A program made the translations under genes and the position numbers. A DNA stretch of 64,000 nt from Rhynchopus sp. YZ270_cl-10 (taxonomy: Eukaryota; Euglenozoa; Diplonemea; Diplonemida; Diplonemidae): positions 310,001-374,000 of the forward strand of contig OZ037857.1 in assembly GCA_964035575.1 (NCBI GenBank). The letters are read 5' to 3'. The notes under the pieces were generated by a model. It did not search any database. It had not been told where the DNA came from and saw only the letters and a list, made by a program, of their open reading frames with translations. Positions 19,592 to 29,481 of this stretch are shown one piece after another. Each line of letters opens with the position of its first letter. The first letter of the stretch is position 1.

Positions 19592-20572
19592 CGGGGGTGT
19601 GACATACGGTGAGAATGTTTGGGGGGAAGCGAGTTGGGAAAAAAAACCTCAAGGGTTGTGAAGAGACGATGTAGTCAAGTTAGGGGGTAAGGTAGGGGGA
19701 GGGAGATTCTGTGATTACGGCACGTCGCAAAGAGAAAAGTGTTGAAATATGCAGAGTGCATGAAATGAATAGAAGAGTGAAGGGAAGATCTTGAAAAAAG
19801 GATTGAAAAAAATGTGTGTGTACACACATCAATAACAACAAAAAAAAGAGCAAAAAATGTGACCCTCAGGTGTATCAAGCTGGTGGCATGTGTGCATTAC
19901 ATATCAAGCAGAAACCGGTTGCAAAATGCTCAATTCTTTGCACAAAGGGATGTGCAGGAAATTCAGGCATGGCATCCGTCGTGACATACTGGTCGTAACG
20001 TTCACACACACAACATAGCTCGTTCCAGTGGGCGGAGTCTGGGGACACCGGATCTGAAACAGAACTAGCAGCTCTACACGATAATGACACGAATAAGCAA
20101 AAACAAAAACCTCGCCTTCTGAAGGGAAAGGTAGTTTTGCAACAAAATATGTAGTTTGCTTCACAAAACATGCTTCACAAGAAGATCGCATACTTTGCAA
20201 CGAAAAAATATATTTGCTTTAGACACAAGAAGTGGTCGGTAAGACCACTTCGAGCGAAACGGGAAAAAAGGGTCGTAAGAAGAGGAAGGAAGTAAGGAAG
20301 AAAAGAGAGCACGTCTGAATAAAGTGTGTTATGAAAGTTCCTTTTGCCAAAATGCAAGCGTTCACACTCGAACGATGTGGGGTGCCCACAGCGATGGGTG
20401 TAATACACACTTCAGAACAGATGAAATCAAACTTTTTGTTTTTTGGGAGAAACAATTGTCAAAATGAATTGACTAACTAAGACTAAGAGTAATGTATGTA
20501 TTGCACGTTGGTTTTGTTTGCAAGCAAATGTGAACAAAACACCGGACAAACGAATATGTTAAAATATTGTGC
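19592..20572. other. Intergenic flank between the two surface-protein genes
   Basis: There is no gene. From 19635 on it is the duplicated 3' flank of the next gene (copy 2). The piece 20261-20453, bounded by GAAAC on both sides, is missing from copy 1. Confidence 0.7.
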
Positions 20573-21067
20573 TCAGATGCTGTCGATCTTCTGCGAAGGC
20601 GTCTCGAAATGTTCGTTCAGAACCTCTTCGTACATTGCTGTCTCCTGTGCCTGCTGCTGTCTCCTTGTCACCACAAAAGCAGCCACCACACCCCCTGTGC
20701 ACAGAGCCGCCACAGACGCAATCAGTGCCCACACCCATCCGTTCGATGACGACGACGACTCTTCCTTTGCTTCCCCAGCAGCGGTGCCCACCTCCACACC
20801 AGAGCCAATCGGGCGCACCTCAGGGCCTTTCCCACCAGCTCCCAGTGGTCCCGTTCCCTTTGCCGCCTGCTCCATCGTCTGTGCCACCTGCTCCACCCTC
20901 TTGTCCGCAGACGTGGCCGTGTCACCCACAACCTTCGCCTCCACAAAGTAGCCACTGTTGCCCGACACAGCAGCGTCCCCAAGCACAACCCCAGTGCGTG
21001 CGTCGCTGTCGGCTGCGCTGCCTCCCATGCCCGCCAGACGCGACGTCTCCTCAAGCAGCAGCTGTGC
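19635..21067. repeat. Duplicated gene end, copy 2
   Basis: Counterpart of 16797-18010. Identity to copy 1 starts near AACCTCAAGGGTTGT and stops abruptly inside the codons for AQLLLEETSR, beyond which the two genes are unrelated. Length difference comes mainly from the 193-bp GAAAC-bounded segment. Confidence 0.9.
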
Positions 21068-23308
21068 GTTCCAGGAACGTGGCACGTCCACAGACCACCC
21101 CGGCAGACCAACAGGCGGCTTCGTGTGGTTCGCCATGAGCACACCAAGCACAGTCACAATGAGGTCCTTGGGCGACATCTGGAGCTCCTCAGAGGCAGCA
21201 AGGAGTGCCCAGCGGATGCGGCGCAGCACCTGCTTCGGGTTGCTCAAGACATCAGCGTCGCCCTGCAGACGCAGGCTCACGTCACGCACAGTCTTCCCAG
21301 CAGTTGCGTCCACCTCGTCCAGCTCTGCGTCTGTCTGCGCCTGTGCCGTGAAGTAGTCGTCCGAGCACCACGCACCCTTGACCTCGCAGCAGAAGTCCTG
21401 CTGGCTCGGCAGGAGCACATCACCTCTGCGCAGTGCTGCCACGTCGCACTGCATCGCACAGCCCACGTCCTTCTCACGGCAGCAGAACGCACGCTTCTCC
21501 TCAGCCCATGTCGTCACGTTTGTCCCATCAAAGCAGTTCACGTCCGACACACACCCAATGTCGAACTTCCTGCAGCACTCGTCCATGTCTGCGTGCACCG
21601 CGTGCGAGCCTCCAGCCTCAGCCTCACGCTTCAGGCACACCTCCACCTCACGCTCCTCCTTCAGCTCCTCAGCGTTCAAGCAGCGCACGTTCTCCTTCTC
21701 GCAGCACCACTTGCTGTGCACACGTGTCCATGGCTCCATTGTTGCTGCTGACCACGTGCAGTCAAACGCAGCCTTGTCAAGGCCATCGCAACCCACCATG
21801 TCACGTTCGCAGCAGTACGCTCTCTTCTCCTCCTCCCAAGTCGCCACGCCGTTGTTGTCCGCCGTCACGTTGCAGTTGTAACGTGCAATCGCGCCACATC
21901 CCACGCCCCATGCCATACAGCAGAACTCCTTTTCTTCATCACCCCACATCGACATGCGTCCAGTGCATTCCTCTCTCGCATCACCCTTCTGCATGCTGTA
22001 GGTCATGTTGTAGTCCTTGCCCATGCTGTAGGTCATGTTGTAGTCAGTCATGTTGTAGTCCTTACCCATGCTGTAGGTCATGTTGTAGTCCTTGGGCGCG
22101 GTGTAAGACATGTTGTAGTCAGTCATGTTGTAGTCCTTACCCATGCTGTAGGTCATGTTGTAGTCCTTGCCCATGCTGTAGGTCATGTTGTAGTCCTTGG
22201 GCGCGGTGTAAGACATGTTGTAGTCAGTCATGTTGTAGTCCTTACCCATGCTGTAGGTCATGTTGTAGTCCTTGGGTGCGGTGTAAGACATGTTGTAGTC
22301 AGTCATGTTGTAGTCCTTACCCATGCTGTAGGTCATGTTGTAGTCCTTGCCCATGCTGTAGGTCATGTTGTAGTCCTTGGGCGCGGTGTAAGACATGTTG
22401 TAGTCAGTCATGTTGTAGTCCTTACCCATGCTGTAGGTCATGTTGTAGTCCTTGGGTGCGGTGTAAGACATGTTGTAGTCAGTCATGCTGTAGTCCTTGC
22501 CCATGCTGTACGTCATGTTGTAATCCTTACCCATGCTGTAGGTCATGTTGTAGTCCTTACCCATGCTGTAGGTCATGTTGTAGTCCTTGGGTGCGGTGTA
22601 AGACATGTTGTAGTCAGTCATGTTGTAATCCTTGCCCATGCTGTAGGTCATGTTGTAATCCTTGCCCATGCTGTACGTCATGTTGTAATCCTTGCCCATG
22701 CTGTAGGTCATGTTGTAGTCCTTGGGTGCGGTGTAAGACATGTTGTAGTCAGTCATGTTGTAGTCCTTGCCCATGCTGTACGTCATGTTGTAATCCTTAC
22801 CCATGCTGTAGGTCATGTTGTAGTCCTTGGGCGCGGTGTAAGACATGTTGTAGTCAGTCATGTTGTAATCCTTGCCCATGCTGTAGGTCATGTTGTAGTC
22901 AGTCATGTTGTAGTCCTTACCCATGCTGTGCGTCATGTTGTAATCCTTGCCCATGCTGTAGGTCATGTTGTAGTCCTTGGGCGCGGTGTAAGACATGTTG
23001 TAGTCAGTCATGTTGTAATCCTTGCCCATGCTGTAGGTCATGTTGTAGTCAGTCATGTTGTAGTCCTTACCCATGCTGTGCGTCATGTTGTAATCCTTGC
23101 CCATGCTGTAGGTCATGTTGTAGTCCTTGGGCGCGGTGTAAGACATGTTGTAGTCAGTCATGTTGTAGTCCTTGCCCATGCTGTAGGTCATGTTGTCATC
23201 CTTGGGCATGCTGATCGACATATTAACACCAGCTGGTGCTGGTGCGGTTTGCGCAACAACAGCGCACCCAACAAAGAGTAGCGAATACATTACGACACAA
23301 TAAAACAA
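20573..23308 (-). CDS. Repetitive, heavily N-glycosylatable surface protein with Cys-rich modules and membrane anchor
   Basis: This 911-residue protein of no named family starts MFYCVVMYSLLFVGCAVVAQ, a signal peptide (a second Met at residue 7 is an alternative start). Residues about 28-445 are an array of DYNMTYSMGK and DYNMSYTAPK units with an NMT or NMS sequon in almost every unit, so dozens of potential N-glycans. Residues about 450-660 hold five or six Cys modules of the pattern W..EKRAYCC....VGC, with paired Cys and a Gly-Cys. Then come a linker, the stalk AQLLLEETSRLAGM and the membrane segment GWVWALIASVAALCTGGVVA with a short cytoplasmic tail ending QKIDSI. It is likely a glycosylated coat protein at the cell surface. 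The last 165 residues are shared with the LVIVD gene next door. Confidence 0.88.
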   Translation of the reverse strand: MFYCVVMYSLLFVGCAVVAQTAPAPAGVNMSISMPKDDNMTYSMGKDYNMTDYNMSYTAPKDYNMTYSMGKDYNMTHSMGKDYNMTDYNMTYSMGKDYNMTDYNMSYTAPKDYNMTYSMGKDYNMTHSMGKDYNMTDYNMTYSMGKDYNMTDYNMSYTAPKDYNMTYSMGKDYNMTYSMGKDYNMTDYNMSYTAPKDYNMTYSMGKDYNMTYSMGKDYNMTYSMGKDYNMTDYNMSYTAPKDYNMTYSMGKDYNMTYSMGKDYNMTYSMGKDYSMTDYNMSYTAPKDYNMTYSMGKDYNMTDYNMSYTAPKDYNMTYSMGKDYNMTYSMGKDYNMTDYNMSYTAPKDYNMTYSMGKDYNMTDYNMSYTAPKDYNMTYSMGKDYNMTYSMGKDYNMTDYNMSYTAPKDYNMTYSMGKDYNMTDYNMTYSMGKDYNMTYSMQKGDAREECTGRMSMWGDEEKEFCCMAWGVGCGAIARYNCNVTADNNGVATWEEEKRAYCCERDMVGCDGLDKAAFDCTWSAATMEPWTRVHSKWCCEKENVRCLNAEELKEEREVEVCLKREAEAGGSHAVHADMDECCRKFDIGCVSDVNCFDGTNVTTWAEEKRAFCCREKDVGCAMQCDVAALRRGDVLLPSQQDFCCEVKGAWCSDDYFTAQAQTDAELDEVDATAGKTVRDVSLRLQGDADVLSNPKQVLRRIRWALLAASEELQMSPKDLIVTVLGVLMANHTKPPVGLPGWSVDVPRSWNAQLLLEETSRLAGMGGSAADSDARTGVVLGDAAVSGNSGYFVEAKVVGDTATSADKRVEQVAQTMEQAAKGTGPLGAGGKGPEVRPIGSGVEVGTAAGEAKEESSSSSNGWVWALIASVAALCTGGVVAAFVVTRRQQQAQETAMYEEVLNEHFETPSQKIDSI
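21992..23215. repeat. Coding tandem array of NMT/NMS units
   Basis: DNA of the sequon array in the preceding gene. Basic words are CATGTTGTAGTCCTTACCCA and CATGCTGTAGGT (plus strand), combined in 30-39-bp units into higher-order blocks. Only a few alternative bases occur (cttGcc/cttAcc, gtAgtc/gtAatc), a sign of recent homogenisation by unequal exchange. Confidence 0.9.
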
Positions 23309-24123
23309 GTCGGAAAAGTGTATAAACCTGAGTATTATGTGGTGTGTGAGGGCTTATAGAACAAGTAGTCGGAAAATAACTGACTTCTGCGTCGCCTGAA
23401 CACGGGTGTGTTGTCTGGTCTGACTTTAACTCGTGCCCTACTATCTTCACGTTTGTGAATACACAGAGATTCCTAATGCAGTTTCGCAACGGTGTGTGAC
23501 AACGAACACAGGCATACTGAAGAGTGCGGGTAAGCATGCACCAAAGGAGCATGTAGCTGGATGGGGTGGATCAGAAGTTAAAGGCACTAGTCTGTTTGCC
23601 ACAAATAGCCTCAAAAAAAACGGGGGGAAAGGGAAGTTGAAATGCAAAGGAGAGAGAGATGAAGGGGGGGGCTTCTATTTGGTCTTTTGGCATAGTGTAG
23701 CTTTGCCATTTTGTGTGCGCGCAATCAACGTTATTTCTGTCTCCTCCGAGTTAGAATATTGGGGAAGGCTCGATGTGGGTACAGGGCGTGAGGGTAAGAA
23801 ATTCAAACAAATCGGGAAGTCAGGATTGCCTGATTCCCAATTTTTTTGTACACACCCAACCCAAAAAAAATGAAGAAAAAAATTATAAAATGGCCCTAAG
23901 CGGGCGGTCCCTGGCCAGCTCCCAAGATTTTCAAAATTTAGTTCCCTTACCCCCTTTTGGCTGTTCTTTGGGTGTTCCCCCTTTTTTTGGCACCATTCTG
24001 CACAAAAAATTAACAAAAGAACATCTCTCTTTTAAAAAAAATGCTATTTCCTTCCCCCCCGCCCCATGCCCTCTCTCTTTCTCTCCTCACCTTAAGCCCT
24101 CATCCCTCCCTCACATTCCTCCA
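23309..24123. other. Gene-free stretch between surface-protein and UBA3 genes
   Basis: No gene is supported; short frames have random composition. There is a C/T-rich stretch at 24045-24125 downstream of UBA3 and no recognised repeat. Confidence 0.45.
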
Positions 24124-25686
24124 TCATTCCCATTCCAAAAGAATCCTGAGTTGCCCTCTTCCCCAAAACTTTGGGTCAGACGCGATAAGCATACGAGGAC
24201 TGTCACCGCCGTTGTCGAGGTTAAGCTCTCCTAGGTTACGGGATTCTGTCTTGGCAATGGCAGAGCCTTGTGGGGCAATGAGCACACCTTGCACGAGACT
24301 TTGGAGGAGCAAGGTCGTAGGATCGGGATAGGTGTCACCGCGTTCATTTGTTATGTCATTGTTGTTGAGCAGATACCGCTCCACAAATTGGGTGGGCGTT
24401 ATTGTGCTTGGCGCACGGATGATGATAGGTGGTCTCGAGGTTGGACAGCTTGCGTCTGGTTCGAAGCTTTGTACCTGACCGTATACTCCGGTGTCAATGC
24501 TGTTTCCGTTGTACATAAAATAGTTTTTGAGGGTGGGTGCACATCCGGTCGCCATTTTGAGAACTTCATTGCAGCAGGCAGAGGCAATGATAGCATTTGT
24601 ACTTGCTATGGCCGGGGTAATGTTCTTGACAACACCCTGCGTGAACGCATACGTGATGCCGTCAATACCATGCAAGGCACCCCGCTCCTGCGCCTTGCTG
24701 GCAATCCACATTATGTGGTTCGGGTCGTCACCGTCAACACCCACAACCTTCCCTCCTTCACAACCAAACGGCTGTTCCTGCTCCCACGTTTTGACCTTCA
24801 CATATTCGACGCAATGCTCAGGAAGGCGCGGTACATTCTCCAAGGTGCACATCGGGAATGTTATCTGCAAGGATGTTTATGTTACCAAATAGAACTAAAA
24901 GTTTTTTTGTAAGATCCTAAGCCTTTTGGGTCACTCTAAAATATAACGTAGATGCAGATACATCTGGAGGAAATCTTGAATAAGAAAGAGTAGGTGAAAC
25001 TAAAACGCATCTCAGTCGAGCATATGCAAAGGGGTGGGACGTGGGTGTCCGTACCGTAAGAGAAAGAAATACAAAATACGTACCTGCGGAGGGAACATCC
25101 ACGACGTGCTCTCTATACATGCGGTACTGCCAATGTTGATGACCCTCGCATGCCCTTTGAAGCCCTCGGTGCCTCCATCGACCATGGGGATCGTAGAGTG
25201 CACAACCACCTCCCCTGTGGCAGGGTCGTTGTTTGCGTAGCCCCACTCCGTTAGTTCGCACACCTTTGCGTTCATCCACATACGTGCCTGCACGGAATCA
25301 AGCCCAAGCACGATGCACGCAAACTGTCTGTAGAAGTCGTTGTCCTTATCCTCTATACGTCCAAAGTGCGGTGTAATAGTACAACCCTTCACCCTAGACA
25401 TAACAAACGCAGCGGCGACGTTCGCCTTGGGCTGGCCAATATCTTTCTGCCGGAACAAAAACTGCCGGTTCAAATTAGAGAGGTCCACAGTGTCCATGTC
25501 GATAGTGTGGATGTTGCGGAACTGCGACAGTGCCAGGTCCTTGAGGATCTCGCACCCCAGCCCCCCAGCGCCAACAACCAGAACGCTCAAGTCGCCCCAG
25601 TCCTCACCCTTCAGCGATTCATCCCAGTCAGGTGAGGAAATACCAGGGGTACGCCAGCATAGTGTTTGCAGTTCAGAGGCAGTCAT
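24124..25686 (-). CDS. UBA3: NEDD8-activating enzyme E1, catalytic subunit (UBA3), two exons
   Basis: Exon 1 (25084-25686, 201 codons) and exon 2 (24124-24864) give 447 residues, close to the usual 440-460. It activates the ubiquitin-like NEDD8 with ATP and holds it as a thioester before passing it to UBC12; the partner subunit is APPBP1/NAE1. Seen: nucleotide loop VVGAGGLGCEILKDLALS (Gly39-Gly44), DMDTVDLSNLNRQFLFR, VDGGTEGFKGHARVI, and the active site FPPQ|ITFPMCTLENVPRLPE with catalytic Cys207. Also present are DGDDPNHIMWI, TQGVVKNITPAIASTNAIIA and a C-terminal ubiquitin-fold region. The splice joins FPPQ to ITFPMC exactly as in other UBA3 proteins. Both zinc CxxC pairs have lost their second Cys (Cys190-IE-Ser193 and Cys341-PT-Ser344), although all else looks functional. 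Confidence 0.93.
24865..25083 (-). other. Intron of UBA3 (219 nt, GT-AG)
   Basis: Donor CCGCAG|GTACGTATTT and acceptor ATCCTTGCAG|ATAACATT. Phase 0. Removal restores the conserved active-site segment. Confidence 0.9.
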
Positions 25687-26202
25687 ATTTGGTTTTGTGT
25701 AAAAAAATGGGCTGTAATTTGGCGGGTAACTCGAAGGAGGAAAAAACAGCCTCTAGAAATGGATAAGTGGATAACATTAAGTCCAGCATCATTCTGAAGC
25801 AGAGTGAACGGATTAACAGTGGATCTGCGATTAAATCAGCCACAATCCACGCAGGAAGGTGTCTCAAATGGCTTAGCAGCACCACCTATGATGTACAATC
25901 ATGATCAGAATTTACATTTTTCTTTAAAATTCCAGTAAAAGGTATTGCGAAGAGGGTGGGGGAGTAAACTGTGCTCAGTCACCTTTAAAAAAAAAAAAAA
26001 CATAAACCCTGCATTGCACAAAACCACAGAGTCGGAAAACCCATGGTCTGCGTCAAAAAAAGCCCCCTCCCCACAGCTAGAAAAACTACCTCACATCAAA
26101 TCCCTCCTCCCATCTCCCCCCGAAGGGACCGTGGGCGGTCACCTATATATTCATATTTTATCAACAATCGTTCAATGGTTTCTTTGGACATTATTACAGC
26201 AT
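25687..26202. other. Gene-free stretch between UBA3 and the 627-residue protein
   Basis: No gene and no recognised repeat. AT-rich, with a CT-rich patch at 26095-26125. Confidence 0.45.
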
Positions 26203-28086
26203 TTACCTCTGTTGTTTATGCCATACTCTGAGCGCAACAAGAAGACGTTTCCGTTCGGAGGATTCTATCTCTGCAAGGGTGCGGCAGTGTTGTTGGTGTT
26301 CTGCTGCGATGGCGTCACGCACCGCCGTCTCAGACGCCTCCATCGCTCTTGTCTCCTTCCATGCCGTCAGAAAGACGCCTTCCTCACACACATCCTCTAC
26401 ACCCCTCCGCAGGCGCTCCTCTTCTTGCATGATCACACCTCGTGCCATATCCTCATTACGTGCCGTAGAAATAATCGTCAAACACACGGCAGAATTCCTC
26501 CGCGTGTCAAATGCCTCGGAGAATAATTCTGATGGAAGCTTTGTTATGGTCTCTGCAGACTCCTCATTGGGCTCTTCCTGCGCAATAGAGGGGATAGTTT
26601 GCGTTGGAGGTACTGCTGTTGGGGTTGTTGTTGTTGTTGTTGTAGTTGTTGTTGTTGGTATTCCCCTATTCCGTATCCGTTCTGCAACGACGGCCTGTCG
26701 TTGACTATGTCTGTCCTCCAAATTATGAACCCTCTGTTCAACAAGGTTTACCCAAACGTGTTGCTGTTCGGTTCGATGTGATGCAGCGTCTTGCAAGCGT
26801 TGTGCTAAAGTGTGGTCCTCTTCGGTAGTCGATCCAGACTGTTGACGGTCTTCCTGTAGAACAGCGAGGAGATCTGCTTGAAGGCTGCCGACGTACTCAG
26901 TGTTGTGCGCCATTCGGTCGTGCAGTTGTGCTTCCTGGAGACAGCGTAAGCTGAACCGCAGATTGCTGTTTCTCGTTGCACTGCCGTAGCCTCCGTGGCA
27001 GATTTTCAGCCAAAAATCTTCTATAGTTGCAACCGCACTCCGGTGCCTCGGGTCTGCCAATAATCTCGCATCGTGAGAAGCGATCTGCAGCTCTGCCATC
27101 TCCTTTCCATAGTCCTCCAGCACCTCTACCCGGGCAGCGTTTTCGTGGTCAAAAAGAATCGAAAGCGAGAGTGTCAAGGACACAAACCCGTTTTCTCGCA
27201 CCATAAGGGTGGTTATTTGCTTGCGTGCTTTGCTTTCTTCTTTGTGTGCCGCATCGCGAGAGGCGAGGTGGTCTTCTGCGAAGCTCTTTTGCGCGGAGAG
27301 AAAACGACCTTGCTCATTCTCGAAGAGAGCGGTGGTGAGTTTTGCCTCGGTGGAGATGCGGACTGCGCGAACAGCTTTTGCACGACGCTTTGCTCTTTGG
27401 ATACCGAGCTCGAAGACTACGGTGCGGAGAGCACGTCTTCCGTGCACACCACGTCGGCACTCTGAAAAGAAGCGCTCAATCTTCGCTGCAGCCTCTCTCC
27501 CTTTCTGCGAATGCAGCAACGCTACTGCCCGCCGTGTCACCACCGGCCGCACCTTCTCCTCCACCACCACCCCTCCATACCTCTCACACAACACCGCCCT
27601 CGCCTTGCTCTCCGCCTGCACGATAGACAACCACACTGTCATCGCACCTCTCAACAACACCCGCTCTGCGTGACCCCTAGGTGACCCCACAGACACCCCC
27701 TTCTGCACCTCAGGAGGAGGGGAAGGAGGGGAAGGAGGGGAAGGAGGGGAAGGAGGGGCGTGTCTCCGTACCGGAGGAGACTGTGCGGACAGCACCTGGC
27801 GTGACACTACTTCATCTGCGGACACCCCGCTTCGAGCGCGCTCTTCATAAGATTCTACTGGTTCTATAACATTGCGAGGACTCAACGGACCTATAATAGG
27901 GGCAGAGTGGAGAGGCAATGTGTCGACATCGAGTACCGGGTGTGTCTCTCTCCACGCTGCGGTGACCGTCAAGGGGCACGCCCATTGCTGTACAGAGGTA
28001 GAGCCTTGGGGTTGGGGTCGTGAAGAAGACAAAAGGCGTGCACCAGGTTTTCGGTTTTCAGTTGAGGTTGGACGACTGGGTATCAT
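26203..28086 (-). CDS. Unrecognised 627-residue, largely helical protein
   Basis: I do not recognise the family. The N-terminal 170 residues are low-complexity, Pro/Ser-rich (a PPSPPSPPSPP run near residue 115). From about 180 to 500 the sequence is charged and Ala/Glu/Arg/Gln-rich with long helical, partly coiled-coil character (ARKQITTLMVRENG, EDYGKEMAELQIASHDARLL). It is split by a poly-Thr run of about 11 residues (near 495), and the last 120 residues are helical again (EEERLRRGVEDVCEE). The long frame has biased composition and no stops, and starts right after a pyrimidine-rich tract (CCCTCTCCTCTGTCTCCCC), as several neighbours do. A structural or cytoskeletal role is possible but not shown. 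Confidence 0.75.
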   Translation of the reverse strand: MIPSRPTSTENRKPGARLLSSSRPQPQGSTSVQQWACPLTVTAAWRETHPVLDVDTLPLHSAPIIGPLSPRNVIEPVESYEERARSGVSADEVVSRQVLSAQSPPVRRHAPPSPPSPPSPPSPPPEVQKGVSVGSPRGHAERVLLRGAMTVWLSIVQAESKARAVLCERYGGVVVEEKVRPVVTRRAVALLHSQKGREAAAKIERFFSECRRGVHGRRALRTVVFELGIQRAKRRAKAVRAVRISTEAKLTTALFENEQGRFLSAQKSFAEDHLASRDAAHKEESKARKQITTLMVRENGFVSLTLSLSILFDHENAARVEVLEDYGKEMAELQIASHDARLLADPRHRSAVATIEDFWLKICHGGYGSATRNSNLRFSLRCLQEAQLHDRMAHNTEYVGSLQADLLAVLQEDRQQSGSTTEEDHTLAQRLQDAASHRTEQQHVWVNLVEQRVHNLEDRHSQRQAVVAERIRNRGIPTTTTTTTTTTTPTAVPPTQTIPSIAQEEPNEESAETITKLPSELFSEAFDTRRNSAVCLTIISTARNEDMARGVIMQEEERLRRGVEDVCEEGVFLTAWKETRAMEASETAVRDAIAAEHQQHCRTLAEIESSERKRLLVALRVWHKQQR

Positions 28087-29480
28087 ATGGGGGATAAGGG
28101 GAGACAGAGGAGAGGGAAAAGAAGGGGATGGAATGAAAAGAGAAGGAGAGAAACGATTGAAGGATGTATAAAGCTGATTTGTGGTGTGTGCTTCTGGGAT
28201 GGGTTGAGTGAGGGGGTGGTGAGATAAAAGCGTGGGAAATTTTGAATTGAAAATACAGAAGGGTTTCTTTGTGCAAAATGGTCGAAGGAGGGAGAATCGG
28301 TGGAGAGGTGCTCAGCCAAAAACGAACCTCGCAGCAACGTGATCGATCGGGTTTGTGGAATGGCGGTGGCGAAAGATGCAGAGTGGTGTTCGTGAATTTG
28401 TCGTTTGAGGGGAAGTTATTTCTCTGCCTCTGCCGACACCAGACGAGCTGGAAGAACCTATATCTGGCGTCTCACGCACCATCTTACAGTGCAAAAGAAC
28501 AGCACGCCTCTTCGTTTGCTAGTCAGACTGTGAATGGGAAGAAGGTGTCTGTTCTGGTGTACCGACAGCTGGATCGATGAGAGCAGCCCCGACCAGACGC
28601 GGAGGGGGTGTGGGTGACCCGCGACGGTAAGAAAAGTAGGGGCACGTCAAGGAGGCCTTTCTACGTAGGGCCGAAAATTTAAACAAAGTCCTAATCGAAC
28701 GACTGACGTACGCCGATCCAGACAACAAGAACGACGTGGAGGAGACAATCCCTGAGAGTATTGTCGACGATAAGTTCAAAGTGCATATCACTGGACGGGG
28801 CGAGTGCAATGTCCGGAGACGGAGAGTTCCAGGACCAAAAAAAAATCGCTTCAAACAGAGGAAAATTGAGGGAGGGGTGGAGTACTTTTTTCTCTTTTTC
28901 GGAATCCGAAAAAAAAAAAAAAGAGGAGAAACATTTGAGAGGAGCAAGCCACGCGTAGAAATAGTTTCCGGTACACAGAAAAGTGAAGTTGAATTATGTG
29001 CAAAACGCCTCTGGGACGCAGGCACTGACACTCCTTGGGAGTTAAACAAACCCCGGACATAAAAAATTTTATAAGATGAACCTAAGCCTCTCGTGCTTAG
29101 CCACCTTTTCAAAAGAAAAAGAGTGGAAAGGTGGATGAACCCCTCGGGGATTTCATTTTATTTTTTTTTTCAAAACGAAAATATTTGAAGGACGAAGGTG
29201 CCTCTCCCGTGCACAGTCATCGGATCCACACAAAAAAAAAAGGAGTGGACAACTGAATTCATAGGTTCAGTTCCCCTTCATATAACAATAAATGGTAGTT
29301 ATTGATGCAACACACCCCTTCCCGACTGCTTCACAAAAAAGTGACAGACTGATGGATGAAAAGCAACAAAATAACAAAAATGAAGTTTGAAACGTTGTCA
29401 AAAAGAGTAATTTTTTTTTGTAAGATGAACCTAAGCCTTCACTGTGTTAGTCACCTAAGAGACGTTTTTTGTTGTTTTTT
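28087..29480. other. Gene-free stretch rich in small repeats
   Basis: No gene is supported. It contains a R7 copy (about 28999-29045, GTGCAAAACGCCTCTGGGAC, GCAGGCACTGACACTCC), R2 copies at about 29065-29110 and 29412-29460, and an R3-like copy at about 29190-29222 (GGTGCCTCTCCCGTGCAC). Confidence 0.5.
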
Positions 29481-29481
29481 T

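Noticed and set aside
21433-23214. Plus-strand Cys/Pro/Ser-rich frame of 593 codons
   Set aside because: Antisense shadow of the sequon array and Cys modules of the surface-protein gene.
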